Positions 1 to 8,176 of a stretch of DNA of 64,000 bases are shown in pieces. This DNA is from Zooshikella sp050749885. GTDB taxonomy: Bacteria > Pseudomonadota > Gammaproteobacteria > Pseudomonadales > Zooshikellaceae. The DNA is taken from NCBI RefSeq assembly GCF_050749885.1, contig NZ_JBOIUB010000001.1:1178001-1242000 (forward strand). The letters run 5' to 3'. How positions within the stretch are numbered: position 1 is the stretch's first letter; each line of letters opens with the position of its first letter. Below the pieces are notes generated by a model that saw only the letters and a list, made by a program, of their open reading frames with translations, made no database searches and was not told where the DNA came from. Made by a program: the position numbers and the translations under genes.

Positions 1-252
1 GAAGAAGATTACTCTATAACTAATTCAGCTTTTCCTTCAGTCAATAAAGCAAACTCCCACTCTGAGAAAGGTACCAGTCTAACATTTGGTTTGGGCGCTA
101 ACTACAACCTCACTGAAAATGTTGCATTTGGTCTTCAGTGGGAACGCATCAATGATGTTGGCGAAAAGTATGACGAAAACAAAACAGATACGCTAAGATT
201 CGGTGAAAATGACATCGATTTATACACCTTATCTGTTCAGTACAAGTTTTAA
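1..252 (+). CDS. C-terminal part of an outer-membrane beta-barrel protein (5' end outside window)
   Basis: The frame is open from base 1 to TAA at 250-252, giving 83 residues. The translation alternates polar and hydrophobic residues in strand-sized blocks (LTFGLGANYNL, VAFGLQWERI, DLYTLSVQYKF) and ends in phenylalanine, the usual C-terminal signal read by the BAM complex. This is the look of the last strands of an 8-stranded OmpA/OmpW-like barrel. Family knowledge suggests a small porin or adhesin-type barrel, but the diagnostic N-terminal half lies outside the window, so no specific name is given. Confidence 0.75.
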   Translation, partial: EEDYSITNSAFPSVNKANSHSEKGTSLTFGLGANYNLTENVAFGLQWERINDVGEKYDENKTDTLRFGENDIDLYTLSVQYKF

Positions 253-282
253 TTTATACTAAAGGGCAACCTCTAAAGATAT

Positions 283-316
283 AAGAGCGCTATATACTGG
301 TGCTCTTTGCTTTTAA
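283..316 (+). terminator. Probable rho-independent terminator of the barrel gene
   Basis: A 6-bp stem AAGAGC/GCTCTT (283-288 with 302-307) with a 13-nt loop is followed by TTGCTTTT, about 30 bp after the stop codon. The stem is short and the U tract is interrupted, so the call is moderate. Confidence 0.5.
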
Positions 317-527
317 AAGTAAATATTGTGTAGTAATTATTTCAGCTACATTTAACACCTATCTCAGAGCATATCTCCTGTATTTACCTTTAAATTATAC
401 GCTATAATACACTATGATAACTTAGTAAAGCATCAAGATATGAAGTTCAGGGTGCTGAGACTAAGATTAAGAACAAAGTAAACAAGCGTACAATACTCAT
501 GAAGAGTATATAAAGATTGGCTAGATT

Positions 528-890
528 ATGGACATCTATAAAATCCATTCAGCTTTAAAAGCCGAGCTTCAGGAAAAAGACATACAAAATATTATACCTA
601 ATCCAATAAATTATAGATTTAAAAATCCAGTTTACCTACAAGTTGATGAAGTCAAACAAGCTATTTTTGATGATATTAATAAAATAAATAGAACACTAGA
701 GCGAGTTGAGAAGCTACCACTAATAATAGATATACCTCATCCCACTGAACATAGTATCGAAGTTATAGTGATTATTGCAGAACAGGTAAAAAACCTATAT
801 CAAACACAAGGATGGCTGATTACAACACTAATAAAAAGGTCAACAGACGACTTTATTCCACATATAATACAATACACTTTAACCAATTAA
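528..890 (+). CDS. Hypothetical protein, 120 aa
   Basis: A cytoplasmic-looking protein with no signal peptide or membrane segment. It has a helical, charged first half and a beta-rich middle (LPLIIDIPHP, SIEVIVIIAEQV). The C-terminal part (TQGWLITTLIKRS) resembles the edge of a small alpha/beta fold. I do not recognise a family. The upstream bases carry no clear Shine-Dalgarno sequence, and the AT-rich flanks on both sides suggest a lone transcription unit. It could be a small phage- or toxin-derived protein, but nothing in the sequence proves that. Confidence 0.5.
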   Translation: MDIYKIHSALKAELQEKDIQNIIPNPINYRFKNPVYLQVDEVKQAIFDDINKINRTLERVEKLPLIIDIPHPTEHSIEVIVIIAEQVKNLYQTQGWLITTLIKRSTDDFIPHIIQYTLTN

Positions 891-1143
891 ACTTACAAAA
901 CTATATTTTTTAAAATCAGATCTCACCTATAAAAACAGCTCCACACTCATTCATTAAATAGTCTTCATTAAAATTTATAACTATACAAAAAGTATCTATA
1001 TATTTAATGATTAGTCATCTTCTCATTACAAATGACATTGACATTTTTTACAGATAAAACTTATTTATATGACATTTTAGCTATAATAAGGTTGTTATAG
1101 TTCAAATCAAAATAATTGGCTTGTTTATAAAGAGAAATATACT

Positions 1144-2289
1144 ATGAGGTTCCAACAAGCATTAGCTTTTGTTTCTTTTGGTTGTGTTTTTTCTAGTTCA
1201 GTTTTAGCGCTTGGTTTGGGAAGATTAGATGTAAAATCCTCATATGGTGAACCATTAAATGCCCAACTTGAGCTTATTGAAGTTGGAGACCTGACTAAGA
1301 ATGAAATTATCGCAAAATTTGCAAGTGCAGATGATATAGGCAGGTTAGGTACAAATCGAAATATCTTATATAGCAATTTCCACTTTGATGTAACGATCAA
1401 CCAAAATAAAACTGGATTTATTAAAATCACTACAGATAGACCTATTAAAGAACCCTCTGTAGATTTATTTGTTTCTTTGATCTGGCCAAATGGAAAGCTA
1501 GTGAGAAAGTATGAAGTTTCTACTGAGTTACCTGCATTTGTGCAAAGGTATCAAAATCGTTACGATGCTTTAGTTGCTAAGCATTCTCAACCAGTAATCA
1601 CCGAACCCTTTGCTCACAAGACACACCAACCAATTATCTCCAACAAGCAGTTTTCAAGCCTCGATTATTACTATGTGCAAGAAAACGATACTCTCATGGA
1701 AATAGCAGCTCAAATGAGGCCGTCAACAACCGTCTCCCTTCAACAAACTATGATTGCTATCTATCGAGAAAACCCACATGCATTCATTAACAATAATATA
1801 AACCTGCTCAAAAAGAATATTGAATTAAAGCTACCAAAACAAAGTGATGTAGCCAAGATACCCTATACAACAGCTGTTGCAAGTATTAATAAACATCACC
1901 GTCAATGGCAAGATATAAATACATCTCATTCTTCAGTAGCATCCACAGATCGTCCTGCAACAACAAGTAGCTATGTCAAACCCGAAAATATAAAACCTAA
2001 AACCAAAAAACAAGATAAAGCCAGGTTAAAAATTGTTACTCAAGAAAATGCTTCTTCTAAACAAATGCCAACTAAGAAGACAAACACAATGTCTAACGTT
2101 GATTTCAATAAATTGCAAAATCAACTTACTTCAGATAAAAGCGAGTTGGCTGCAATAAATGAGAGTAACAGAAAATCATTTGCTAAACTTAAAGATCTTG
2201 AACGAAGAATACAATCTCTAAAACGAAGAATAAAGGATAAAGATGATAAGATCTCAACACTTCAAAGTGAGTTGGGTTCTGATCAATAA
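1144..2289 (+). CDS. FimV/HubP-type N-terminal domain and LysM protein, lacking the TPR C-terminus
   Basis: A signal peptide (about residues 1-22) precedes LGLGRLDVKSSYGEPLNAQL, the hallmark start of the FimV/HubP N-terminal domain, which runs to about residue 140. A LysM-like peptidoglycan-binding segment follows at about 177-235 (YYVQENDTLMEIAAQM, QQTMIAIYRENPHAF). A Lys/Thr/Ser-rich linker and a terminal coiled coil (about 320-378) complete the protein. Classical FimV/HubP polar landmark proteins are two to four times longer and carry a transmembrane helix, acidic repeats and a C-terminal FimV TPR domain, none of which is present. It is therefore a short FimV-like periplasmic protein, perhaps a polar organiser or a paralogue. 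Start chosen at ATG 1144 behind AGAGA. Confidence 0.8.
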   Translation: MRFQQALAFVSFGCVFSSSVLALGLGRLDVKSSYGEPLNAQLELIEVGDLTKNEIIAKFASADDIGRLGTNRNILYSNFHFDVTINQNKTGFIKITTDRPIKEPSVDLFVSLIWPNGKLVRKYEVSTELPAFVQRYQNRYDALVAKHSQPVITEPFAHKTHQPIISNKQFSSLDYYYVQENDTLMEIAAQMRPSTTVSLQQTMIAIYRENPHAFINNNINLLKKNIELKLPKQSDVAKIPYTTAVASINKHHRQWQDINTSHSSVASTDRPATTSSYVKPENIKPKTKKQDKARLKIVTQENASSKQMPTKKTNTMSNVDFNKLQNQLTSDKSELAAINESNRKSFAKLKDLERRIQSLKRRIKDKDDKISTLQSELGSDQ

Positions 2290-2484
2290 CATTAGCTAAA
2301 AATCAACTGGTATTGTCAGAAATCAAAAATGATATATATATTACAAAAATATAGTTGTCAGTCTATATATTATTATATCGACCTTAACCTTTAACAAATA
2401 ACAACATATTTCTAGTGGTTTTTATCTTTTTGTATTAAACTTTCAGAGTGTAGGGTACTACCTTTTGTAATAAGGTGACTATAA

Positions 2485-2955
2485 ATGGACTTATACTACA
2501 CTTTAATTTTTATATCCTTCACATTTATCACAGCGTCAATTCTTATACCACTTTTTCCAAAAGAAATCTTTGTTTATTATTTTTTTCATGGCAATAGTAA
2601 GAAGAAGGTGGAACTATTATTAATTGCAAAGCAACTAACAGAAAAGGTTACAATGGTGAGGAAAGATCTTTCACAAAAACTACAACTAACATATTATATA
2701 AAACCAGCTCTTTATGGAATCTTTCTTCAAATTATTATTTTTCTTTCACATTACTTTCATATAATGAATATAGGGCAAGATGCAATCAACTTGACATTGC
2801 TTGTCATATTTATAATTTATAGTGGGCATATAGTATACAATCTATCAATTTTGTTACAAAAAATCGTATATATAAAGCGCCAACAAAGCACATTAAAGCT
2901 CCTTAAGCAGCTCAACAGAAAAGAAAAAGATATTAAAAAAGGCTTATCGTTTTGA
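2485..2955 (+). CDS. Hypothetical inner-membrane protein, 156 aa
   Basis: Three hydrophobic segments are visible, at about residues 4-26 (LYYTLIFISFTFITASILIPL), 72-90 and 101-124. They are separated by a cationic loop and followed by a lysine-rich cytoplasmic tail (KQLNRKEKDIKKG). The start ATG sits 7 bases after AAGGTG. I recognise no family. The 3' end overlaps the convergent small membrane gene at 2944-3195 by 12 bp, so the two would form antisense 3' ends if both are transcribed. Confidence 0.6.
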   Translation: MDLYYTLIFISFTFITASILIPLFPKEIFVYYFFHGNSKKKVELLLIAKQLTEKVTMVRKDLSQKLQLTYYIKPALYGIFLQIIIFLSHYFHIMNIGQDAINLTLLVIFIIYSGHIVYNLSILLQKIVYIKRQQSTLKLLKQLNRKEKDIKKGLSF

Positions 2956-3195
2956 ATTTAAAGATACTGCAGCGATAAGACATATTACAACCCCCATAAA
3001 AATAAAAAACAAGGTACTTTTTAATCCAACCCAAATTGCAATTATCATCTCTCGTTCAATATAATTGTAAAGAATACCAATTAGAATTCCAAACGGTATT
3101 GAAAAAACAAGAATTGAAACACCCACTATAAGCATCCATGCCAAAATTCTGCTTTTTCTAAATTTGCTATATATTCCCTTATCATAGCCACTCAT
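2944..3195 (-). CDS. Small two-helix membrane protein, 83 aa
   Basis: A positively charged N-terminus (SKFRKSR) is followed by two strongly hydrophobic helices (ILAWMLIVGVSILVFSIPFG and a second spanning about residues 52-77). This gives a hairpin topology with both ends probably cytoplasmic. An AAGG sequence lies about 10 bases before the ATG. No family is recognised. It sits 37 bp downstream of the PilZ gene on the same strand and may share its transcript, so a role near surface behaviour is possible but unproved. Confidence 0.5.
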   Translation of the reverse strand: MSGYDKGIYSKFRKSRILAWMLIVGVSILVFSIPFGILIGILYNYIEREMIIAIWVGLKSTLFFIFMGVVICLIAAVSLNSKR

Positions 3196-3232
3196 TATTA
3201 TACACCTTAAATGTAAGAATTCAGCTCATTTT

Positions 3233-3970
3233 TTAGGTATTATCAAGTTCCCTCCTACGCTGTTCTCTTTGTATTTTAAAAATAAATTGATCAAGTTTTT
3301 TCTGTATTTTTGATGGCAGGTCTATTAACCTACCTCCTACCAACGTGTATGTAATAGGTTTTCGATAACACCTGGCATGGCTTACTAGAATACGACATTT
3401 AATACTTGTTCCATCAGGCAAGGTAAACATACAATTGTTAACAATCACATCCTGACGTATTCCATCAGGTATAGGACCTGCAAACTTAATTTGAATACCT
3501 TTTGTTGATAAATCCAGTATTCTGCCATTGACAACCTTAGTACCAAAACCACTTAATACAACTTTTAAGTATTCAGTTTGAGAAATACTCACTCTATAGT
3601 CTGAACGTCTTTGCGAATGCTGTAATGTTTCTGGTAGTTCAAGCTTTAACGCTGGCATATCTTCAAATGACTCAATAGACATCAGTGTTGTGACAAAATG
3701 AGTTTTATGGCCCCTTTCAGAACAATCTACTTTAACTTTACAACCATCGTTGATGAAGCCTTCAGGAGCAGGTGGATACAAGTCATCAATAAGTACGAAC
3801 TCTTCCTGTGGGTCAACCATAAGAATCATACTTCGAAAGATATGTTCATCGTCATTTATTTTTACATTAATAAAACTATGATCTCGACATAATCTACTTA
3901 GAACATGAAAAGATACTAAGTCTTTCTCTTTCTCTACTGATTGCTTAAACCACCTCAACATACTAAACAT
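3233..3970 (-). CDS. PilZ-domain c-di-GMP receptor, YcgR-like
   Basis: The N-terminal region (about residues 15-110) fits a YcgR-N-like beta domain. A canonical PilZ domain follows, with the c-di-GMP-binding arginines in QRRSDYR (121, 122, 126) and the second motif D153-L-S-T-K-G158. YcgR proteins slow the flagellar motor or regulate surface polymers when c-di-GMP rises. All ligand-contacting residues are present, so binding is expected. ATG 3970 lies about 9 bases after AAAGGT. A diguanylate cyclase starts 566 bp away in the divergent direction, suggesting a local signalling pair. The exact output (motor brake or other) cannot be read here. Confidence 0.85.
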   Translation of the reverse strand: MFSMLRWFKQSVEKEKDLVSFHVLSRLCRDHSFINVKINDDEHIFRSMILMVDPQEEFVLIDDLYPPAPEGFINDGCKVKVDCSERGHKTHFVTTLMSIESFEDMPALKLELPETLQHSQRRSDYRVSISQTEYLKVVLSGFGTKVVNGRILDLSTKGIQIKFAGPIPDGIRQDVIVNNCMFTLPDGTSIKCRILVSHARCYRKPITYTLVGGRLIDLPSKIQKKLDQFIFKIQREQRRRELDNT

Positions 3971-4536
3971 TAATACTACCTTTGAATACCAAAGTTCTAC
4001 ATATCAATCTCTTATTATTTATATTAATTCTAATGATTGGGTTATACCAGACTTGAGGTCTCATTCGACTTCGTTTTTTAGATGTTCATAATTCATAATT
4101 ATCATTCAACTTGAGTACATATTCACAGACTATAACCATAACGAAGTTTTTTTAGGGACTGCAGTTAAAAGCTCCTCAGGGAAATAAGATCCGTAAAGGA
4201 CATATCATGTCATACTGAAAATATCTGGTTATCATAAAATGTCATATATTTGAAAAGTTGTTTATCCACCTTCTACTTTTTTTGCTTCAATAGTATTGTA
4301 GACACCTCTAAAACCACTTTTTTATATCCCATAAAAAACTCTAAAGTTATATAACTCAGGTTAGACCAATCAGTTTTTACATAAAATTTATAATAATTTT
4401 GATGCGATATATAAATTTTTTATTTATTCCAAAATGCAATATATGTTTCATTCTATTTTTTTACTTAGCATCATTCATAAACGTATATAATTATAAGACA
4501 TACGTTGTCATATGATTATTGGATCAAGGTTAACAC
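3971..4536. other. Divergent intergenic region between the PilZ and REC-GGDEF genes
   Basis: This is 566 bp of AT-rich DNA without an open frame of note. A perfect TATAAT at 4486-4491 points toward the REC-GGDEF gene, but no convincing -35 lies at standard spacing. I see no riboswitch or repeat. Confidence 0.4.
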
Positions 4537-5493
4537 TTGAATATACTTATTGCTGATGATACACCTTCGATGAGGGTTTTTCTGCAAAAGGTTATTAGTG
4601 ATACTGGTCATACAGTACATACTGTATGTGATGGTCATGAAGCACTTTCTTATATGAAAAACCATGAAATTGATATGATCTTCATGGATATTCAAATGCC
4701 TGATCTTAATGGTATAGAAACAGCAAAAATCATCAGAGATCAACAATCTGAGTGGCTACCTATCATTTTTATTAGTGCAACAGAAAATGACCAAGAGTTT
4801 GCTGAAGCACTTAGTGCAGGAGGCGATGGTATTTTAACAAAACCACTAAAACCTATTTTGGTTCATGCTCAAATACGTGCAATGCAGAGAATCGTCGATA
4901 TACAACGAAAACTCCATATGATGAACAGTCAGTTACAAAGTTTAAGCAAAACTGATGTATTGACTGGTGTAGCCAATCGTAGTGGATTTTATGACGTATC
5001 TGAAAGAGAGTTAAAACGCTGTCGTCGAGAACAAAAAGCTTTAAGCATCTTAATGATTGATGTTGATTTTTTTAAACAATACAATGATAACTATGGACAC
5101 TTGGAAGGCGATCACTGCCTTGTAACAATAGCCCAAGCATTGAAAAATAATCTTAAACGTCCTCTCGATTACATATGTCGATTTGGTGGAGAAGAGTTTG
5201 TAGTTCTTCTCCCTATGACTGAACTGGATGGTGCTCGTTTAATCGCTCAACAGCTAAGACAAACTGTTCAAAATTTAGAAATACCTCACAAAGCTAGCTC
5301 TGTAAGCCCCTTCGTATCGATAAGTATTGGCGCAGCCTCAAACCAAGACCATATCAATACTTTTACTATCAACGATTTATTGACTAAAGCTGATGCTGCG
5401 CTCTATACAGCTAAAGAAAGGGGAAGAAATCAGATTGTCGCCATTTCACCTAACAAGTACGGTCAATTTCCTACAAGCTCAGTCCAAATCTAG
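4537..5493 (+). CDS. REC-GGDEF diguanylate cyclase response regulator (TTG start)
   Basis: The receiver domain (residues 1-120) has the acidic pair D7/D8 and phospho-acceptor D51 in FMDIQMPD. A short helix leads to a GGDEF domain (about 135-305) with active-site GGEEF at 217-221 and an intact inhibitory site R208-P-L-D211 exactly five residues before it. It should make c-di-GMP from GTP when phosphorylated, with product feedback. The start is TTG at 4537: an in-frame TAA sits directly at 4531, no ATG or GTG precedes the receiver fold, and AAGGT at 4526-4530 gives good spacing. The cognate kinase is not adjacent. It faces a PilZ receptor gene and resembles WspR/PleD-like regulators in layout. 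Confidence 0.92.
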   Translation: MNILIADDTPSMRVFLQKVISDTGHTVHTVCDGHEALSYMKNHEIDMIFMDIQMPDLNGIETAKIIRDQQSEWLPIIFISATENDQEFAEALSAGGDGILTKPLKPILVHAQIRAMQRIVDIQRKLHMMNSQLQSLSKTDVLTGVANRSGFYDVSERELKRCRREQKALSILMIDVDFFKQYNDNYGHLEGDHCLVTIAQALKNNLKRPLDYICRFGGEEFVVLLPMTELDGARLIAQQLRQTVQNLEIPHKASSVSPFVSISIGAASNQDHINTFTINDLLTKADAALYTAKERGRNQIVAISPNKYGQFPTSSVQI

Positions 5494-5743
5494 CTTATGC
5501 GTTCATTTTATTTCTTTGCCATAATAAGCTGTATAAGCTCTTTGTCTGTAAAGCCGCATTAAGGAAGATAAGGCTGGAGCTTTATGCGCATGGAAAGCGC
5601 GTAAAAACAGGAAAGCATATTGTCTTGATAAGCTGTGTTTAAACGTTAATAACGTGTGTGAAACTCAATAACTGAACTGTCCGATAAAGACATTTTAAAT
5701 AAAACTTTAATTACCTCATTTCTTAATAAAACTTTTACCAATC

Positions 5744-5779
5744 TAGCGAACCCATTACCATGGATTCGCTATTTTTTTT
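5744..5779 (+). terminator. Strong rho-independent terminator
   Basis: Stem TAGCGAA/TTCGCTA (5744-5750 with 5765-5771) has an inner CCAT/ATGG extension across one mismatch, a TACC loop and eight T residues. It lies 250 bp after the diguanylate cyclase stop codon. The 5494-5743 stretch has no gene but includes a TAAAGC/GCTTTA inverted repeat (5549-5554 with 5579-5584), so it is either a long 3' UTR or an unannotated small RNA. Confidence 0.85.
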
Positions 5780-5850
5780 GCTTCTTGCATTAACCTTTCT
5801 TTCTATGTCCAGCAACCTATAATGAACATTTTTTAAACACCTATGACCTA

Positions 5851-5879
5851 TTGACATATCCACTCATCCAAACTAACAT
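5851..5879 (+). promoter_or_regulatory. Sigma-70 promoter of tRNA-Thr
   Basis: TTGACA (5851-5856), a 17-bp spacer and TAACAT (5874-5879) lie 14 bp before the mature tRNA 5' end. Spacing and the consensus -35 match a vegetative promoter. Confidence 0.75.
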
Positions 5880-5893
5880 CTGCACTCTCCGTT

Positions 5894-5969
<76 letters not shown>

Positions 5970-6010
5970 TATCTCATTTTATCCTTATGTTTGACTCTGA
6001 TATCCAATCA

Positions 6011-6565
6011 CTAAAGTCCTGGGTTGTTTTTACCCAACAATTCAAAATTCCTACTACCAGTGAATGTCATCTCAGTCCACTTGACCACACCAACAGCTTC
6101 TGCAAACCATATGTCACTGACTCCGGCATCATAGCACCCACCAGTCAATTTCAGGTGAGTGACATTATCAAAAGTTCCTGCTTTAGTAGTTAACTGACCA
6201 TATTTTTCATAGATAACAGTTTTGTCAGCGCAGAAGAATTTAACATCACTTGAAAAACCAATACCAGCTGAAAAGTCAGTCATTAAATTAACTTTCTGGT
6301 CATACTCATTCCAAATATGAATTTGACCTTTTTCATTAACTTTAAGCCATTGTTTGCCTAGCCCTGCAAATTGATTGAATTTATACCATCCATTATTTTC
6401 ATTCATTATTTTACTTTGAATGACATCGTGGTTATTTTCGGAGTTGACATAAGTCAAACTATCTCCAACATTCATTCTAAAGAATTGATCTGCACAACCT
6501 ATTGCAGGAACCATGCTGATAAGCATAACGCCAATAAGTTTTTTGCTGAGTTTTAAAGTTTTCAT
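6011..6565 (-). CDS. Secreted protein of unknown function, 184 aa
   Basis: The N-terminus is a signal peptide with a basic start and hydrophobic core, ending at PAIGCADQFF. This could be cleaved by signal peptidase I after GCA or, less likely, be a lipobox with the cysteine lipidated. The mature part is beta-rich with repeated Trp/Tyr/Phe and three cysteines in its second half (FFCADK, GGCYDAG), consistent with a disulfide-stabilised periplasmic or extracellular domain. AAGGAG lies 8 bases before the ATG. No family is recognised. The gene runs toward the tRNA; an FNR-type box lies 252 bp upstream of its start. Confidence 0.7.
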   Translation of the reverse strand: MKTLKLSKKLIGVMLISMVPAIGCADQFFRMNVGDSLTYVNSENNHDVIQSKIMNENNGWYKFNQFAGLGKQWLKVNEKGQIHIWNEYDQKVNLMTDFSAGIGFSSDVKFFCADKTVIYEKYGQLTTKAGTFDNVTHLKLTGGCYDAGVSDIWFAEAVGVVKWTEMTFTGSRNFELLGKNNPGL

Positions 6566-7148
6566 GGCTACATCTCCTTATGTAGTATTTTTTAGTGCTG
6601 TTTTTTTTATGACTTTATTTTTTGCTTTTCCCTATGATTAAAGTCTTAAAATCAACTGGGGTTTAAATTCTCTTTATGTTGTTATAATAGGACAGGTAAT
6701 TAAATAATAAAACCGAAAATTAATAAGTAATTATGCGTATTTATATTTTTGAAATAATTAAAAACAAGCGGGATGCGGCATACAGTATACGACACTAAAA
6801 GAGAGAGAATATTCTATTGATCAAGATCAATAAAAATTTACCCTCAACAAAAAACGATGTTATTTTTTTGTCGATAACTACCTTAAGGACGCTTATAAAA
6901 ATAGTGATTTTTTGTGAAAGTAAGGAAGTTAATAAGTGACCAGTTAGTTATTTTAATTTACTACCTTTGTAAGCTATGGCTGAACAACTTACCTTCCTTG
7001 GTACTATCCTGATAGGCTTTAAATCATCATAATTGAATATTTAATTACGATACATGGCGTATTTGGTATAGAACGACACACAAGTATGATTAATTTTCAC
7101 GGTTAAGGATATTTGATAGTGAATTGAGTTAAGTATTTACCGAAATGC
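6566..7148. other. Gene-poor region with an FNR/Anr box
   Basis: This is 583 bp of AT-rich sequence. The recognisable element is the perfect FNR-type palindrome at 6817-6830. The longest short frame worth mention is an 18-codon ORF at 6976-7032 without a ribosome-binding site. No gene is called. Confidence 0.5.
6817..6830. promoter_or_regulatory. Perfect FNR/Anr binding site
   Basis: TTGATCAAGATCAA matches the FNR/Anr consensus TTGAT-N4-ATCAA at every fixed position. A TATACT (minus strand, 6789 to 6784) lies about 37 bp away centre to centre in the direction of the secreted-protein gene, somewhat more than the usual class II spacing. A weaker TGTTAT lies on the plus strand near 6857. The regulated gene is therefore uncertain. 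Confidence 0.6.
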
Positions 7149-7619
7149 CTAATTGGCGAGTACACGATTCACTCGATAGAGTCGCTTTGACCAATACTTA
7201 CTGTTAATACTTGAAATAGTAACACCTTTGCGGGTTGAAACATGTAAAAATTTGCTTTCTCCCATAAAAATACCAACATGGCTTACTTTTCGGCCATTAT
7301 GAAAAAAAACCAAATCACCATACTGAGCTTGACTATACGACACTCGTTTTCCCACTTTTATTTGGCTTCTGGAAGAACGAGGTAATTTTATGCCAAATAG
7401 TGTTTTATAAGTCTGCTGGATAAAGCCAGAGCAATCAATACCATTTTTTGTTGTACCACCATAACGGTAAGGTGTTCCTCGCCAGTTTTGATAGTGGTTA
7501 TTTAATAATGTCTTAACTTCGTTTTGAGAAGATAAATCTTCATCCTGTGTAAAAACAACACACCCAGTTATTTGTAGGGTGGTAATAAGCACTACTAACT
7601 TAAATATTCGAAACACCAT
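7149..7619 (-). CDS. NlpC/P60-family lipoprotein, peptidoglycan endopeptidase
   Basis: The start is placed at the internal ATG 7619 (MVFRIFKLVVLI). It gives a normal lipoprotein signal peptide ending in lipobox ITGC and has GGAG nine bases upstream; an ATG at 7643 would add eight residues. The catalytic domain carries the NlpC/P60 triad: cysteine in GIDCSGF (C71 counted from the longer start), histidine in SHVGIF (H122) and histidine in FLHVST (H134). Enzymes of this family cut the D-Glu-mesoDAP bond in cell-wall peptides, as Spr/MepS and NlpC do. The length of about 156 aa is typical of single-domain members. Outer-membrane or inner-membrane sorting cannot be decided. Confidence 0.92.
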   Translation of the reverse strand: MVFRIFKLVVLITTLQITGCVVFTQDEDLSSQNEVKTLLNNHYQNWRGTPYRYGGTTKNGIDCSGFIQQTYKTLFGIKLPRSSRSQIKVGKRVSYSQAQYGDLVFFHNGRKVSHVGIFMGESKFLHVSTRKGVTISSINSKYWSKRLYRVNRVLAN

Positions 7620-8132
7620 AGGCAACGACTCCACATGCTGCATAATTTAATAGGATACTTCTCGCTATAATCTCTCCGGATTTTGTCTAGTTAGAGATTA
7701 CAAATGACAAAAACAGCTGATGAGGTCACTCAAACAGCTAAACATTGTATGTTTTGATGTATTTGCCATGATTGGTCATTCCTTTGAAAACTCAAGCAAA
7801 AATTACACCAATACAAATGTACTTTTGTTTGACAGAACAAAATGTTAATAGTTGCTTCTTTAGTGGAAATACAGCGCAAGATTTTGAATAAAATCTAATT
7901 TTTATTACCTATTAGCTCTTGCTATCTATGTGAAATACTTACACAAAGCTATTTTTAAATATATTTGAAAGCGTCATTTAAACAGTATCAGAAGTGCTCA
8001 ACATCTAGGGAGTAAGGTATATGCAAAAACCTAGATCACATGACGTTGATGTCGTACCCAGGCAACACTAAAGGAGAGGATTAGCACTCATACCACATGA
8101 TTAAGCGCCAATAATTTGAATCAAAACATGCA
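7620..8132. other. Intergenic region without a recognisable gene
   Basis: About 510 bp. A perfect TATAAT at 7666-7671 reads rightward but lacks a good -35. A 17-codon frame follows at about 7704. AAGGAGAGG near 8073-8081 has no start codon at usable distance. Because a plus-strand terminator ends the region (8133-8157), an unannotated plus-strand small RNA is possible. Confidence 0.35.
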
Positions 8133-8157
8133 ATGAGCAGTTTAACTGCTCATTTTT
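8133..8157 (+). terminator. Perfect 9-bp hairpin with U tract on the plus strand
   Basis: ATGAGCAGT (8133-8141), loop TTA and ACTGCTCAT (8145-8153) are followed by a five-T run. It lies just past the 3' end of gcvH, which is on the minus strand. In that direction the T run is poor (TTGCATGTTTT), so it is a better terminator for plus-strand transcription. Confidence 0.7.
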
Positions 8158-8176
8158 AAAAAGGTTTAAGCCACTA

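Noticed and set aside
5549..5584. Possible c-di-GMP (GEMM) riboswitch in the 3' region of the cyclase
   Set aside because: Only short complementary arms are visible; the conserved GEMM core is absent and the position after the gene is wrong for a riboswitch.
6976..7032. 18-codon ORF downstream of the FNR box
   Set aside because: No Shine-Dalgarno sequence and no recognisable peptide; kept only as context for the box.
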